From CBCXVS01 sp965178525 (GTDB lineage Bacteria > Tectomicrobia > Entotheonellia > Entotheonellales > Entotheonellaceae): a DNA stretch of 12,239 nucleotides. Where the stretch lies: assembly GCA_965178525.1 (NCBI GenBank), contig CBCXVS010000230.1, positions 1 to 12,239 on the forward strand, given 5' to 3'. Below are positions 1 through 6,875 of this stretch, piece by piece. Position 1 is the first letter of the stretch. Every line of letters begins with the position of its first letter. Both the position numbers and the translations under genes were made by a program. The notes under the pieces were generated by a model, which saw nothing but the letters and a program-made list of their open reading frames with translations, made no database searches and was not told the origin of the DNA.

Positions 1-2
1 GG

Positions 3-155
3 ACTTTTGAATTGGGCCAACCTGTTGATCTACTTAACCCTCCGCCTATTCTGCCAGGGGAACTTCGGGCTAGATACGGTTGGTGGCGTCTCATAGGCAG
101 CTGGGGCAACGCAAGCGGACAGCAAACTGACGAACCTGCTGCGGAATACGGGTGA
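3..155 (+). CDS. Possible C-terminal end of an unidentified plus-strand protein (partial)
   Basis: Reading from base 3 gives an open stretch of 50 codons that runs in from the left edge and ends at tandem TGA TGA stops (153-158). The peptide has a protein-like composition: a proline cluster (NPPPILPGE), then an aromatic/basic stretch (RARYGWWRLIGSW), then an acidic tail (TDEPAAEYG). The other two plus frames contain stops within the first 100 bases. The gene would converge on argF, leaving about 215 bp between the two 3' ends. I do not recognise the family. With only 50 residues visible, chance openness cannot be excluded, so this is a tentative call. Confidence 0.33.
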   Translation, partial: TFELGQPVDLLNPPPILPGELRARYGWWRLIGSWGNASGQQTDEPAAEYG

Positions 156-370
156 TGAAGTGGGCAGAGGAACATCTAACTGGCTACTCCGTCGACGTAT
201 TGTGAAAGGGACGCAGCCGACGACGATGCCATTTCCTTTCTAGAGCTTGAGCGGCGCTGTGCCCCTCCCGTCACGTTGCGCTTCGCCGATCACCACTTGC
301 CACCTCGTGCGTTCCGGGGCAAACCGGCAACGGTTGGAGTAGGCCAAGAGAATGTTTGGGGGCGTCATGT

Positions 371-1309
371 TCACGCGAAACTCGTTTCAGGCGCAAGTAA
401 AAAAACGAGCAGCGCCTTTTGCGCATGCAGGCGATTCTCCGCTTCCTCGAACACCAGCGAGCGGGGTCCTTCGAAGACCTCCTCGGTGATTTCCTCCCCG
501 CGATGTGCCGGAAGACAATGCATCACGATGGCGTGGCTGGGTGTTTCGGCCAACAACGCCTCATTAATCTGATACGGACGAAAGATCTGCCGGCGTGTCT
601 CCGCTTCATCCTCCTGGCCCATGCTGGTCCAGACATCGGTATAGACGACGTCCGCTCCTTTCACCGCTTGTTTCGGATCCTCGACGATGTCGAGCACGGC
701 CCCGGTCGTTTCGGCGAAGCGTTGTGCTTGGGTAACGATCGTGCGGTCGGGCTGATACATCCTTGGACAGGCGATCGTCAGGGTCAGGCCCACCCGCGCC
801 GCTCCGAGAAGCCAAGAGTTGGCCACATTGTTGCCATCGCCAACATAGGCGACATGCAAACCCTTGAGGTGGCCGAAATGCTCGCGTAACGCTTGCAGAG
901 CGGAGAGAATTTGGCATGGATGTAGGAGGTCCGTGAGGCCGTTAATAACGGGTATGGTCGCCGCTTGGGCTAACTCCGTGACCATGGCATGACTGAAGGT
1001 GCGCAGCACAATGCCATCGTAATATCGCGACAAGACGCGGCCGAGGTCCTTCACGGGTTCACGCACGCCCATGCCGATTTCCTGATCGTGCATGTAGGTG
1101 GTAAAGCCGCCCAGGTGGTGCATACCGACTTCAAAGGAAATCCGAGTGCGCAGGGAAGGTTTGTAAAACAGTAGAGCCAGCGTTTTCCCCTCCAGAAACC
1201 GGGGGACGATCCCATGTTTATGGCGTTGTTTCAGTTCGTTCGCCAAGGTCAGGATATCGTCAAGCTCAGCAGATGTGATATCCGCGAGCGATAAAAAGTC
1301 CCGTTTCAC
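371..1309 (-). CDS. argF: Ornithine carbamoyltransferase
   Basis: Cytosolic arginine-biosynthesis enzyme that transfers the carbamoyl group of carbamoyl phosphate to L-ornithine, giving L-citrulline and phosphate. The 312-residue product is a normal length for the family. The carbamoyl-phosphate loop is SLRTR at about residues 52-56, a common variant of STRTR. It is followed by HPCQ (130-133), the ornithine-binding DVWTSMG (225-231) and the catalytic HCLP (264-267). I chose the GTG at 1309 because GGAGG lies 8 nt upstream; the TTG at 1327 would add six residues but has no ribosome-binding site. The gene lies 370 bp downstream of argB on the same strand and appears to have its own promoter. 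DVWTSMG and HCLP favour ornithine over aspartate or acetylornithine carbamoyltransferase. Confidence 0.95.
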   Translation of the reverse strand: MKRDFLSLADITSAELDDILTLANELKQRHKHGIVPRFLEGKTLALLFYKPSLRTRISFEVGMHHLGGFTTYMHDQEIGMGVREPVKDLGRVLSRYYDGIVLRTFSHAMVTELAQAATIPVINGLTDLLHPCQILSALQALREHFGHLKGLHVAYVGDGNNVANSWLLGAARVGLTLTIACPRMYQPDRTIVTQAQRFAETTGAVLDIVEDPKQAVKGADVVYTDVWTSMGQEDEAETRRQIFRPYQINEALLAETPSHAIVMHCLPAHRGEEITEEVFEGPRSLVFEEAENRLHAQKALLVFLLAPETSFA

Positions 1310-1317
1310 CCTTACAT

Positions 1318-1322
1318 CCTCC
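1318..1322 (-). promoter_or_regulatory. Shine-Dalgarno site of argF
   Basis: GGAGG on the minus strand lies 8 nt before the GTG at 1309. This decides the start codon in favour of GTG over the more upstream in-frame TTG at 1327, which overlaps this site. Confidence 0.7.
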
Positions 1323-1410
1323 CCCAAACCGAGAACTGGACCTGTTGTTGAATCTGTCCGTCTTTCTCTGGGTCACGGCCAAGGAACGCAGCGAGGCAGA
1401 GTACGACTGA

Positions 1411-1423
1411 CAGGGTGTCCCTG
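1411..1423 (-). other. Short hairpin in the argF leader
   Basis: CAGGG-TGT-CCCTG is a perfect 5-bp stem with a 3-nt loop, about 15-25 nt after the presumed transcription start and about 100 nt before the argF GTG. GACA and TGTC at 1409-1418 could pair in a competing way. No T-run follows, so it is not an intrinsic terminator. A regulatory role is only a possibility. Confidence 0.3.
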
Positions 1424-1443
1424 CTAACACGTAAAGAATTAAT

Positions 1444-1473
1444 ACTATAACATATCCAGAAGGGTACAAGCAA
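1444..1473 (-). promoter_or_regulatory. Probable sigma-70 promoter for argF
   Basis: On the minus strand, TTGCTT (1473-1468) and TATAGT (1449-1444) are separated by 18 bp. TGT directly before the -10 forms an extended -10 element (TGnTATAGT). The surroundings are AT-rich. A start near 1437 would leave a leader of about 130 nt before the argF GTG. The long gap after argB supports separate transcription of argF. This is prediction from consensus only. Confidence 0.5.
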
Positions 1474-1533
1474 CGCTTTTTGCAGCATCCACTTTTGGCT
1501 TACAACGTGAGCTCGTAAAGCGCGGCACAAATG

Positions 1534-1543
1534 ACTCGCGAGT
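1534..1543. promoter_or_regulatory. 10-bp perfect palindrome ACTCGCGAGT
   Basis: A perfect 10-bp dyad lying 4 bp from the larger palindrome at 1548-1566, both about 60-95 bp upstream of the argF -35. Ten-base palindromes occur by chance; the interest lies in the pairing with its neighbour. Confidence 0.25.
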
Positions 1544-1547
1544 TGTA

Positions 1548-1566
1548 GGGTGCATTGAATGCACCC
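1548..1566. promoter_or_regulatory. 19-bp inverted repeat, possible operator or stem
   Basis: GGGTGCATT-G-AATGCACCC has perfect 9-bp arms around a single central base at 1557. It lies about 75 bp upstream of the argF -35. It is not followed by a T-run on either strand, so a terminator is unlikely. It resembles a dimeric regulator's operator, but its spacing differs from the ArgR box, which has TGAAT and ATTCA arms with a wider centre. As RNA from argB read-through it could form an 8-bp stem. A nearby CACCC copy on the minus strand could compete for GGGTG. Confidence 0.4.
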
Positions 1567-1617
1567 ATGTCGAAAACGGGTGAGAAACTTCTGCTCATAT
1601 GTGCGCGTAGGAAAGAG

Positions 1618-1647
1618 AAAAAATGCGAGGCATCTCAGAAGCGTGCC
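1618..1647 (-). terminator. Weak terminator candidate after argB
   Basis: About 30 nt beyond the argB stop, GGCA/TGCC arms (1647-1644 and 1632-1629) enclose an 11-nt loop and are followed 5 nt later by six T residues on the minus strand. The stem is only 4 bp and the loop is large, so this is weak as an intrinsic terminator. The T-run and position are the main support. Confidence 0.22.
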
Positions 1648-1679
1648 GTCCTGCGGGACTCAGCGCTGCCGGCGTGACA

Positions 1680-2567
1680 TTAGCACAGGATTTCCGTGCC
1701 CACACCGCGATTGGTGAACAATTCCAGCAACACCGCATGCGGTACACGTCCGTCGATGATATGGGCTTTACCGACACCATGCATCACGGCGTGCAAACAC
1801 GCGTCGACTTTGGGAAGCATGCCGCCATCGATAACGCGATCATCTTTCAGCGTCCGAATGGTGTCCGTATGCAACGTTGACAGGAGCTTGCCATCGCGGT
1901 CGAGGATGCCATCCACATCCGTGAGAAAGAGGACCTTCTCCGCCTGTAATGCCGCAGCAATATCGCCCGCGACGGTATCGGCGTTGATATTGTAGCTTTC
2001 GCCCTGCTCGCCCACCCCTGTCGGGGCGATCACGGGAATAAAGCCTTCAGCATCGAGCGTATGAATAATCGCGGTATTGATCGCTTGCACATCCCCCACC
2101 TGGCCAATATCCACCGGTTCCGGGGGCGTATCCGGGGCGGTCTGGCGATAGAGATACTTTTTGCTGGCCCGGATGAGATTGGCGTCCTTGCCGCTCAGAC
2201 CCACGGCCTGGCCGCCGTGAAGGTTAAGGGTGGCGACAATATCCTGGTTCAATTTGCCCCCCAGGACCATATCGACAATGTCCATGGTCGTAGCATCCGT
2301 GACGCGCAGACCCTGCACAAAGGTGGGTTCGATACCCATCCGTTGCATCGTGTCTCCGATTTGCGGTCCCCCCCCATGGACGACGATCGGATGCATACCG
2401 ACATATTTGAGGAGTACGATGTCGCGGGCGAACGAATTGCGTAACGTCTCGTCGATCATCGCATGACCGCCGTATTTGACCACGATGATCTTGCCGGAAA
2501 ACTGCTGAATATACGGTAAGGCTTCAATGAGAATATCGGCCTGTCGAATCCGTTCGGTCATTTCCAT
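1680..2567 (-). CDS. argB: Acetylglutamate kinase (N-acetyl-L-glutamate 5-phosphotransferase)
   Basis: Second step of arginine biosynthesis: ATP-dependent phosphorylation of N-acetyl-L-glutamate in the cytosol. The amino-acid-kinase fold is clear: KYGGHAM at residues 31-37, the glycine loop HGGGPQIG (64-71), GLRVTD (86-91), GLSGKD (123-128), YNINAD (192-197), TDVDG (216-220) and GGMLPKV (248-254). At 295 residues it is longer than the 258-residue E. coli enzyme and has an N-terminal helical stretch (about residues 3-22) before the first strand. In Thermotoga and Pseudomonas that helix marks the hexameric, arginine-feedback-inhibited type, so arginine sensitivity is inferred here. It starts 60 bp after hslU on the same strand. 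ATG at 2567 is used; an ATG two codons later is a possible alternative. Confidence 0.96.
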   Translation of the reverse strand: MEMTERIRQADILIEALPYIQQFSGKIIVVKYGGHAMIDETLRNSFARDIVLLKYVGMHPIVVHGGGPQIGDTMQRMGIEPTFVQGLRVTDATTMDIVDMVLGGKLNQDIVATLNLHGGQAVGLSGKDANLIRASKKYLYRQTAPDTPPEPVDIGQVGDVQAINTAIIHTLDAEGFIPVIAPTGVGEQGESYNINADTVAGDIAAALQAEKVLFLTDVDGILDRDGKLLSTLHTDTIRTLKDDRVIDGGMLPKVDACLHAVMHGVGKAHIIDGRVPHAVLLELFTNRGVGTEILC

Positions 2568-2627
2568 AGGACGTGGAACTCTCTTTGCGCTCTATGCGCC
2601 ATCGATGGGGTCAGGCGTGCAAGGTGG

Positions 2628-3983
2628 CTACAGAATATAATGACTGAGATCCTCGCTTTGCACGATATTGTCCAACCGTTCACGGACATACTGCCGATCG
2701 ATGGTCACATGTTTTTCGGTCGCATCCGGTGCGGTAAACGAAATGTCATCGACCAATCGTTCCAGAATGGTATAGAGCCGGCGGGCGCCAATATTTTCCG
2801 TTTGCCGATTGACGCGCTCGGCGATGTTGGCGAGTTCGTCAATGGCCTCATCGACGAACGTCAAGTCCAATCCTTCAGTGGCCAGTAAGGCTTTGTACTG
2901 CTTCAGGAGTGCGTTTTGCGGTTCCTTGAGGATGCGGATGAAATCCTTTTTTTCCAACGCTTGGAGTTCCACCCGGATGGGAAAACGCCCCTGTAATTCC
3001 GGAATCAGATCCGACGGTTTCGACATGTGAAAGGCGCCCGCCGCGATGAAGAGAATATGATCGGTTTTCACCATGCCGTGTTTGGTATTGACCGTACTGC
3101 CCTCCACGATCGGCAGCAGGTCCCGCTGCACGCCTTCCCGAGACACGTCAGGCCCCACCGCACTTTCGCGCCCGGCGATTTTATCGATCTCGTCGAGGAA
3201 AATAATGCCCGATTGCTCGACGCGTTGCTTCGCCTCTTGGGCCACGTTATCCATGTCGATTAATTTCTGCGACTCTTCTTGCACCAAGATGGTAAGCGCG
3301 TCGGGCACTTTGGCTTTGCGGCTCTTTTTGCGTTGCGGAAAGAGATTCCCCAGCATGTCTTTGATATGAATATCCATGTCTTCCATGCCAGAGCCGGAAA
3401 TCACCTCGATCATCGGAAAGTTTCGCTCCGACACCTCAAGTTCGACAAAGCGTTCGTCCAGTTTCCCCTCATGCAGGTATTGCCGGAATTTCTCACGCGT
3501 TTTCTGATAGTGCTGCTGTCCCAGCTCATCGAGTGCGGCATAGCCTTCGCTCTGCTGGCTGGTCGGAGAAGGCGGGAGCAAGAGATCCAATAAGCGCTCT
3601 TCAGCCTGTTCGGCGGCCCGCGCTTTGACGTCCTCGATCGCTTCCTGCTGCACCATATTTTTGGCCAGCTCCATCAGATCGCGGACCATCGATTCCACGT
3701 CGCGTCCCACGTAGCCCACTTCGGTAAATTTAGAGGCTTCTACTTTCAGAAAAGGCGAATGCGCCAGTGCCGCCAGCCGGCGGGCGATCTCGGTTTTGCC
3801 CACACCCGTGGGGCCGATCATAACAATATTTTTCGGAGCCACTTCATCCCGCAGTTCCGGCGGTAATTGTTGCCGGCGCCAGCGGTTGCGCAGAGCGATC
3901 GCGACGGCCCGTTTGGCGTCGTGTTGCCCTACAATATATTTATCGAGTTCTTCAACGATTTCGCGAGGGGTCAGCGCATCCAT
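2628..3983 (-). CDS. hslU: HslU (ClpY) AAA+ unfoldase of the HslUV protease
   Basis: ATPase ring that binds, unfolds and threads substrates into the HslV peptidase. At 451 residues it is close to the E. coli length (443). Walker A is GPTGVGKT (57-64), the pore loop GYVG (90-93), Walker B IIFLDEID (about 260-267), the arginine-finger region GRFPIR (332-337) and sensor 2 GARR (399-402). The variable, partly charged I-domain spans about 110-240. The tail ends in DLSHYIL, matching the family's C-terminal segment that docks between HslV subunits. ATG at 3983 has AGGA about 8 nt upstream. It lies 114 bp after hslV, looser than the tight spacing upstream, so an extra promoter in that gap is possible, though I see no convincing one. 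Confidence 0.97.
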   Translation of the reverse strand: MDALTPREIVEELDKYIVGQHDAKRAVAIALRNRWRRQQLPPELRDEVAPKNIVMIGPTGVGKTEIARRLAALAHSPFLKVEASKFTEVGYVGRDVESMVRDLMELAKNMVQQEAIEDVKARAAEQAEERLLDLLLPPSPTSQQSEGYAALDELGQQHYQKTREKFRQYLHEGKLDERFVELEVSERNFPMIEVISGSGMEDMDIHIKDMLGNLFPQRKKSRKAKVPDALTILVQEESQKLIDMDNVAQEAKQRVEQSGIIFLDEIDKIAGRESAVGPDVSREGVQRDLLPIVEGSTVNTKHGMVKTDHILFIAAGAFHMSKPSDLIPELQGRFPIRVELQALEKKDFIRILKEPQNALLKQYKALLATEGLDLTFVDEAIDELANIAERVNRQTENIGARRLYTILERLVDDISFTAPDATEKHVTIDRQYVRERLDNIVQSEDLSHYIL

Positions 3984-4097
3984 ACGATGTCCTGACTATG
4001 TGGGTTACGTGCCGCAAAGGGTGATCGAAGTACCGAAACAAAATAAATTTATAGTTTTCCCCTGGAGAAATGTATAAAGGTCATTCTGTCCAGGCAC

Positions 4098-4625
4098 TTA
4101 CAGTTCTTCAACCGTCAGATGATCGTTGGTATAGATACAGATATCGGCTGCAATATGCATGGCGGCTTCGGCAATATCGCGGGCGCTAAGTGACGTATGT
4201 TGCTGCAAAGCACGCGCCGCCGCCAGCGCATACGCGCCGCCGGAACCGATACCGATGAGACCATCATCAGGCTCAATGATATCGCCTGTGCCGGAAAGAA
4301 GCAATGAGGTTTCGTGATCGGCCACGGCTAAAAGGGCTTCCAGACGCCGTAACACCCGGTCGCTGCGCCAATCCTTGGCCATTTCCACCGCGGCGCGGGT
4401 CAGGCTTCCTTGATATTCCTCCAGCTTCGCTTCGAACCGGGCAAAGAGGGTGAACGCGTCCGCGGCGCTTCCGGCAAAGCCAGCCAGGACATGCTCGTGA
4501 TACACCTTACGGACTTTGCGCGCTTGGTGTTTCATCACAGTGTGATTCATGCTCACTTGACCGTCACCGGCCATGGCCACCTGCGTGCCTTGACGGACGC
4601 AGAGGATGGTTGTGCTCCGTATCAT
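4098..4625 (-). CDS. hslV: HslV (ClpQ) N-terminal-nucleophile peptidase of HslUV
   Basis: Proteolytic dodecamer of the HslUV protease, partner of the hslU product immediately downstream. The 175-residue product carries the Ntn-hydrolase start TTILCV preceded by MIRS, so a four-residue propeptide must be removed to expose Thr5 as nucleophile. E. coli HslV loses only Met. Other family features are AGDGQV (19-24), the basic stretch KHQARKVRKVY (about 32-42), and GIGSGGAYALAAA (about 125-137). The start overlaps the xerC stop in an ATGA (4625-4622), with AAGGAG 4 nt upstream (4635-4630), so translation is probably coupled to xerC. Confidence 0.96.
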   Translation of the reverse strand: MIRSTTILCVRQGTQVAMAGDGQVSMNHTVMKHQARKVRKVYHEHVLAGFAGSAADAFTLFARFEAKLEEYQGSLTRAAVEMAKDWRSDRVLRRLEALLAVADHETSLLLSGTGDIIEPDDGLIGIGSGGAYALAAARALQQHTSLSARDIAEAAMHIAADICIYTNDHLTVEEL

Positions 4626-5536
4626 ACGTCTCCTTGCGGCCGCCGCGCCCGCGGGTGGGCTTTATCATACACGTCCAACAAGCGATCGGTACTGACATAG
4701 GTATAGTGTTGCGTGGTCGATAGACGCTGGTGCCCGAGCAGTTCCTGAATACTGCGCAAATCCGCGCCATTGTCCAACAAATGCGTGGCAAAAGCATGCC
4801 GCAGGGTATGGGGGCTGGTACGGGACGGGATGCCGGTGCGGCGGCTGTGTTTTTTCACCAGCAACTGCACCCCTCGCGTACTCAGCCGTTGCCCTCGGTG
4901 GTTCAGGAAGAGGGCGGTTTCCTGCGCGTCATGTGGCTGCCGCACCGCCAGATAGGCCATGAGCGCCTGCCGGGCGGTCTGGCCGAAAAAGACCTGGCGT
5001 TCGCGTTTCCCTTTGCCCTGGACCCGAAGCGTCTCGGCATGGAAATCCAGATCGAGTATGTCCAGTGCAACCAGTTCGCTGACGCGAATGCCAGAGGCGT
5101 AGAACAATTCCAGTATGGCTTGATCACGGAGCTGGAGCAAGTCGGCAGCCGGCACCGGCGTATCGAGCAGCGTGTAGACTTGGTCGATCGGCAAGACGTT
5201 GGGCAGAGGCCGCTGGGTTTTAGGCGTGGCGACACGTTGGGCGGCGTTGTCCTCCAGCTTGCCCTGACGTTGCAGAAACCCCAGAAAGCTTCGTAGGCTG
5301 GACAGCTTGCGAGAAAGCGTCCGGTGCGTGACGCCTTGACGGTGTACCATACTCAGAAAGGCACGGATGAGATCCGGATCGATCCGATCTGGGGTCAGAG
5401 GGGCGTCCGCAGGACGATATGCGTGAGCAAAACGGACGAATTGCTCCAGATCGCTCAGATAATTCCGGACGGTATGCGGTGAAGCGGCACATTCGCCTTC
5501 GAGGTATGTCCGAAAGGTGTGCAGGGCGGTTTGCAT
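4622..5536 (-). CDS. xerC: Tyrosine recombinase XerC
   Basis: Site-specific recombinase that, with XerD, resolves chromosome dimers at dif. The 304-residue product has the N-terminal SAM-like core-binding domain (about 1-95, including SPHTVRNY) and a C-terminal catalytic domain. The catalytic set is complete: R151 (GIRVSEL), K175 (QGKGKRE), H243 and R246 (SPHTLRHAF), H269 (LLGHQRL) and nucleophile Y278 (TQHYTYV). Position after trmFO and before hslVU matches B. subtilis codV, favouring XerC over XerD or a phage integrase. I use the ATG at 5536, two bases after the trmFO stop. A GTG at 5560 would overlap trmFO by 22 bp and add eight residues, with no better ribosome-binding site. Confidence 0.93.
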   Translation of the reverse strand: MQTALHTFRTYLEGECAASPHTVRNYLSDLEQFVRFAHAYRPADAPLTPDRIDPDLIRAFLSMVHRQGVTHRTLSRKLSSLRSFLGFLQRQGKLEDNAAQRVATPKTQRPLPNVLPIDQVYTLLDTPVPAADLLQLRDQAILELFYASGIRVSELVALDILDLDFHAETLRVQGKGKRERQVFFGQTARQALMAYLAVRQPHDAQETALFLNHRGQRLSTRGVQLLVKKHSRRTGIPSRTSPHTLRHAFATHLLDNGADLRSIQELLGHQRLSTTQHYTYVSTDRLLDVYDKAHPRARRPQGDV

Positions 5537-5538
5537 GG

Positions 5539-6870
5539 CTATCCCGTGTGCTGCCGCCACGCGTCAAGATCGGCTAATGCCCGTGTGATCATGGCTTCGC
5601 GGCGTGCTTTTTTGGGGCGAATCGGCTTGTCCAGCGGAGGCAGTAAGCCGAAATTGACATTCATGGGCTGAAACGTGTCGGGATTGGCGGCGGCAATATA
5701 CCGCACGAGAGCGCCATGCGCGGTGGTCGCCGGCGGCACCTGGAGCGGCAGGCCACGGCATACCGCCGCCGCATTGATTCCGGCGAGCAATCCAGTCGCC
5801 GCGGATTCGGCATACCCCTCAACGCCTGTAATCTGTCCAGCAAAAAGCCAAGTGGGCTGCGGCCGCGTTTGCAGGGTTGGACGCAGCAGGCGTGGCGCGT
5901 TGAGAAAGGTGTTGCGGTGCACCGACCCGAAACGCAGAAATTCGCATGTCTCCAAGCCGGGAATCATGCGAAAAATACGGCGCTGTTCCCCGTACTTCAG
6001 TCGCGTTTGAAACCCGACCATATTGTAGGCGCTGCGCATGCGGTCTTCGAGACGAAGCTGTACCACGGCATAAGGCGGCGGCGCATCCGCACGCTGCAAC
6101 CCGACCGGTTTGAGCGGCCCGAAGGCCAGGGTCTGCGGCCCGCGGCGAGCCATTTCTTCAATCGGCAAGCACCCCTCGAAGAAAATTTCTTTCTCAAATG
6201 CATGCGGGGTGATGCATTCAGCTGCCACCAACTCGGTGTGCAGCTGTTCGTAACCCTGCCGGTCCAACGGGCAATTGAGATAATCATCGCCCACGCCGAC
6301 GCCGTAGCGCGAGGCGAAAAAGGTGTGGCTGTAGTCAATCGAATCGGCGGCAATGATCGGCGATAGCGCGTCGTAAAAATAGAGGTGTTCACCGCCGAGA
6401 TGGACTTGTATGTGGGCGGCGAGCGCCTCCGACGTCAACGGGCCCGTGGCCACAATGGTGATGGCGGCGGGCGACAGCTCCGTCATTTCCTCGCGCACCA
6501 ACGTAATGTTGGGCTCATGCTGAATGGCCTGCGTGAGATAGCGTGCAAACGCCTCGCGGTCCACCGCCAGCGCGGCGCCGGCGGGTACCCGGCTGGCGTC
6601 TGCGGCGCGGAGGACGACCGAATCCAGCCGCCGCATCTCCGCTTTCAGCAGGCCATGGGCCGAGGTCAAGGTATCGGCTTTCAGGGAGTTGCTACACACG
6701 AGTTCGCCCAGCAGGCCGGTCTGATGGGCTGGCGTGCATTTCTGCGGACGCATCTCGTACAGCCGTACCGGCAAACCGCGGCGGGCCAGCTGATAGGCGG
6801 CCTCGGTGCCGGCGAGACCGCCACCGATGACATCAATCGGCGTATGGGGCGTTGTCGTGTGGGTATTCAT
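5539..6870 (-). CDS. trmFO: Methylenetetrahydrofolate-tRNA-(uracil-5-)-methyltransferase TrmFO
   Basis: FAD- and folate-dependent enzyme making 5-methyluridine at position 54 (T-loop) of tRNA, used by many bacteria in place of SAM-dependent TrmA. The 443-residue product starts with an FAD Rossmann motif IGGGLAGTEAA (15-25). It has the family signature ELVCSNSLKAD (56-66) with C59, and FEGCLPIEEMA (231-241) with C234; these correspond to the two functional cysteines described in B. subtilis TrmFO. GQITGVEGYAESAATG (345-360) closes the FAD site. The ATG lies 5 bp after the topA stop and has no visible Shine-Dalgarno sequence, which suggests translation is coupled to topA. Confusion with MnmG is unlikely because of length and the CSNSLK and EGCLPIEE motifs. 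Confidence 0.96.
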   Translation of the reverse strand: MNTHTTTPHTPIDVIGGGLAGTEAAYQLARRGLPVRLYEMRPQKCTPAHQTGLLGELVCSNSLKADTLTSAHGLLKAEMRRLDSVVLRAADASRVPAGAALAVDREAFARYLTQAIQHEPNITLVREEMTELSPAAITIVATGPLTSEALAAHIQVHLGGEHLYFYDALSPIIAADSIDYSHTFFASRYGVGVGDDYLNCPLDRQGYEQLHTELVAAECITPHAFEKEIFFEGCLPIEEMARRGPQTLAFGPLKPVGLQRADAPPPYAVVQLRLEDRMRSAYNMVGFQTRLKYGEQRRIFRMIPGLETCEFLRFGSVHRNTFLNAPRLLRPTLQTRPQPTWLFAGQITGVEGYAESAATGLLAGINAAAVCRGLPLQVPPATTAHGALVRYIAAANPDTFQPMNVNFGLLPPLDKPIRPKKARREAMITRALADLDAWRQHTG

Positions 6871-6875
6871 AGGGA

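Larger units (their letters stand above)
1310..1679. other. argB-argF intergenic region, 370 bp
   Basis: No convincing gene is present. Short minus-strand frames here (for example 1312-1530) have no family resemblance and no good ribosome-binding site. From right to left the region holds a weak terminator candidate after argB (1618-1647), a 19-bp palindrome (1548-1566), a 10-bp palindrome (1534-1543), the argF promoter (1444-1473) and a leader hairpin (1411-1423). No tRNA-like cloverleaf was seen. Confidence 0.6.

Noticed and set aside
322..335. AACCG-GCAA-CGGTT hairpin downstream of argF as a terminator
   Set aside because: Only 5 bp, AT-ended, with no T-run following on the minus strand.
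419..889. 156-codon plus-strand frame
   Set aside because: Antisense to argF; no protein-family signal.
1312..1317. ATG TAA start-stop just before argF
   Set aside because: The GGAGG is directly adjacent to this ATG with no spacing, so initiation there is unlikely; the sequence is explained by the argF ribosome-binding region.
1312..1530. Minus-strand 72-codon frame between argB and argF
   Set aside because: It covers the predicted argF promoter and leader, has no ribosome-binding site or family resemblance, and contains no arginine cluster that would suggest a leader peptide.
1548..1566. ArgR box interpretation of the 19-bp palindrome
   Set aside because: ArgR boxes have TGAAT/ATTCA arms over 18 bp with an AT-rich centre; this dyad is TGCATT-G-AATGCA with GC-rich flanks. 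A regulator site is possible, but ArgR is not supported.
4048..4077. TTATAC-18 bp-TATAAA as an hslU promoter in the hslV-hslU gap
   Set aside because: The -35 matches consensus at only two positions; the gap is AT-rich, so a TATAAA there is expected by chance.
4730..5296. 188-codon plus-strand frame
   Set aside because: Antisense to xerC, which has its full catalytic set; a shadow frame.
5716..6366. 216-codon plus-strand frame
   Set aside because: Antisense to the conserved trmFO; no recognisable domain.
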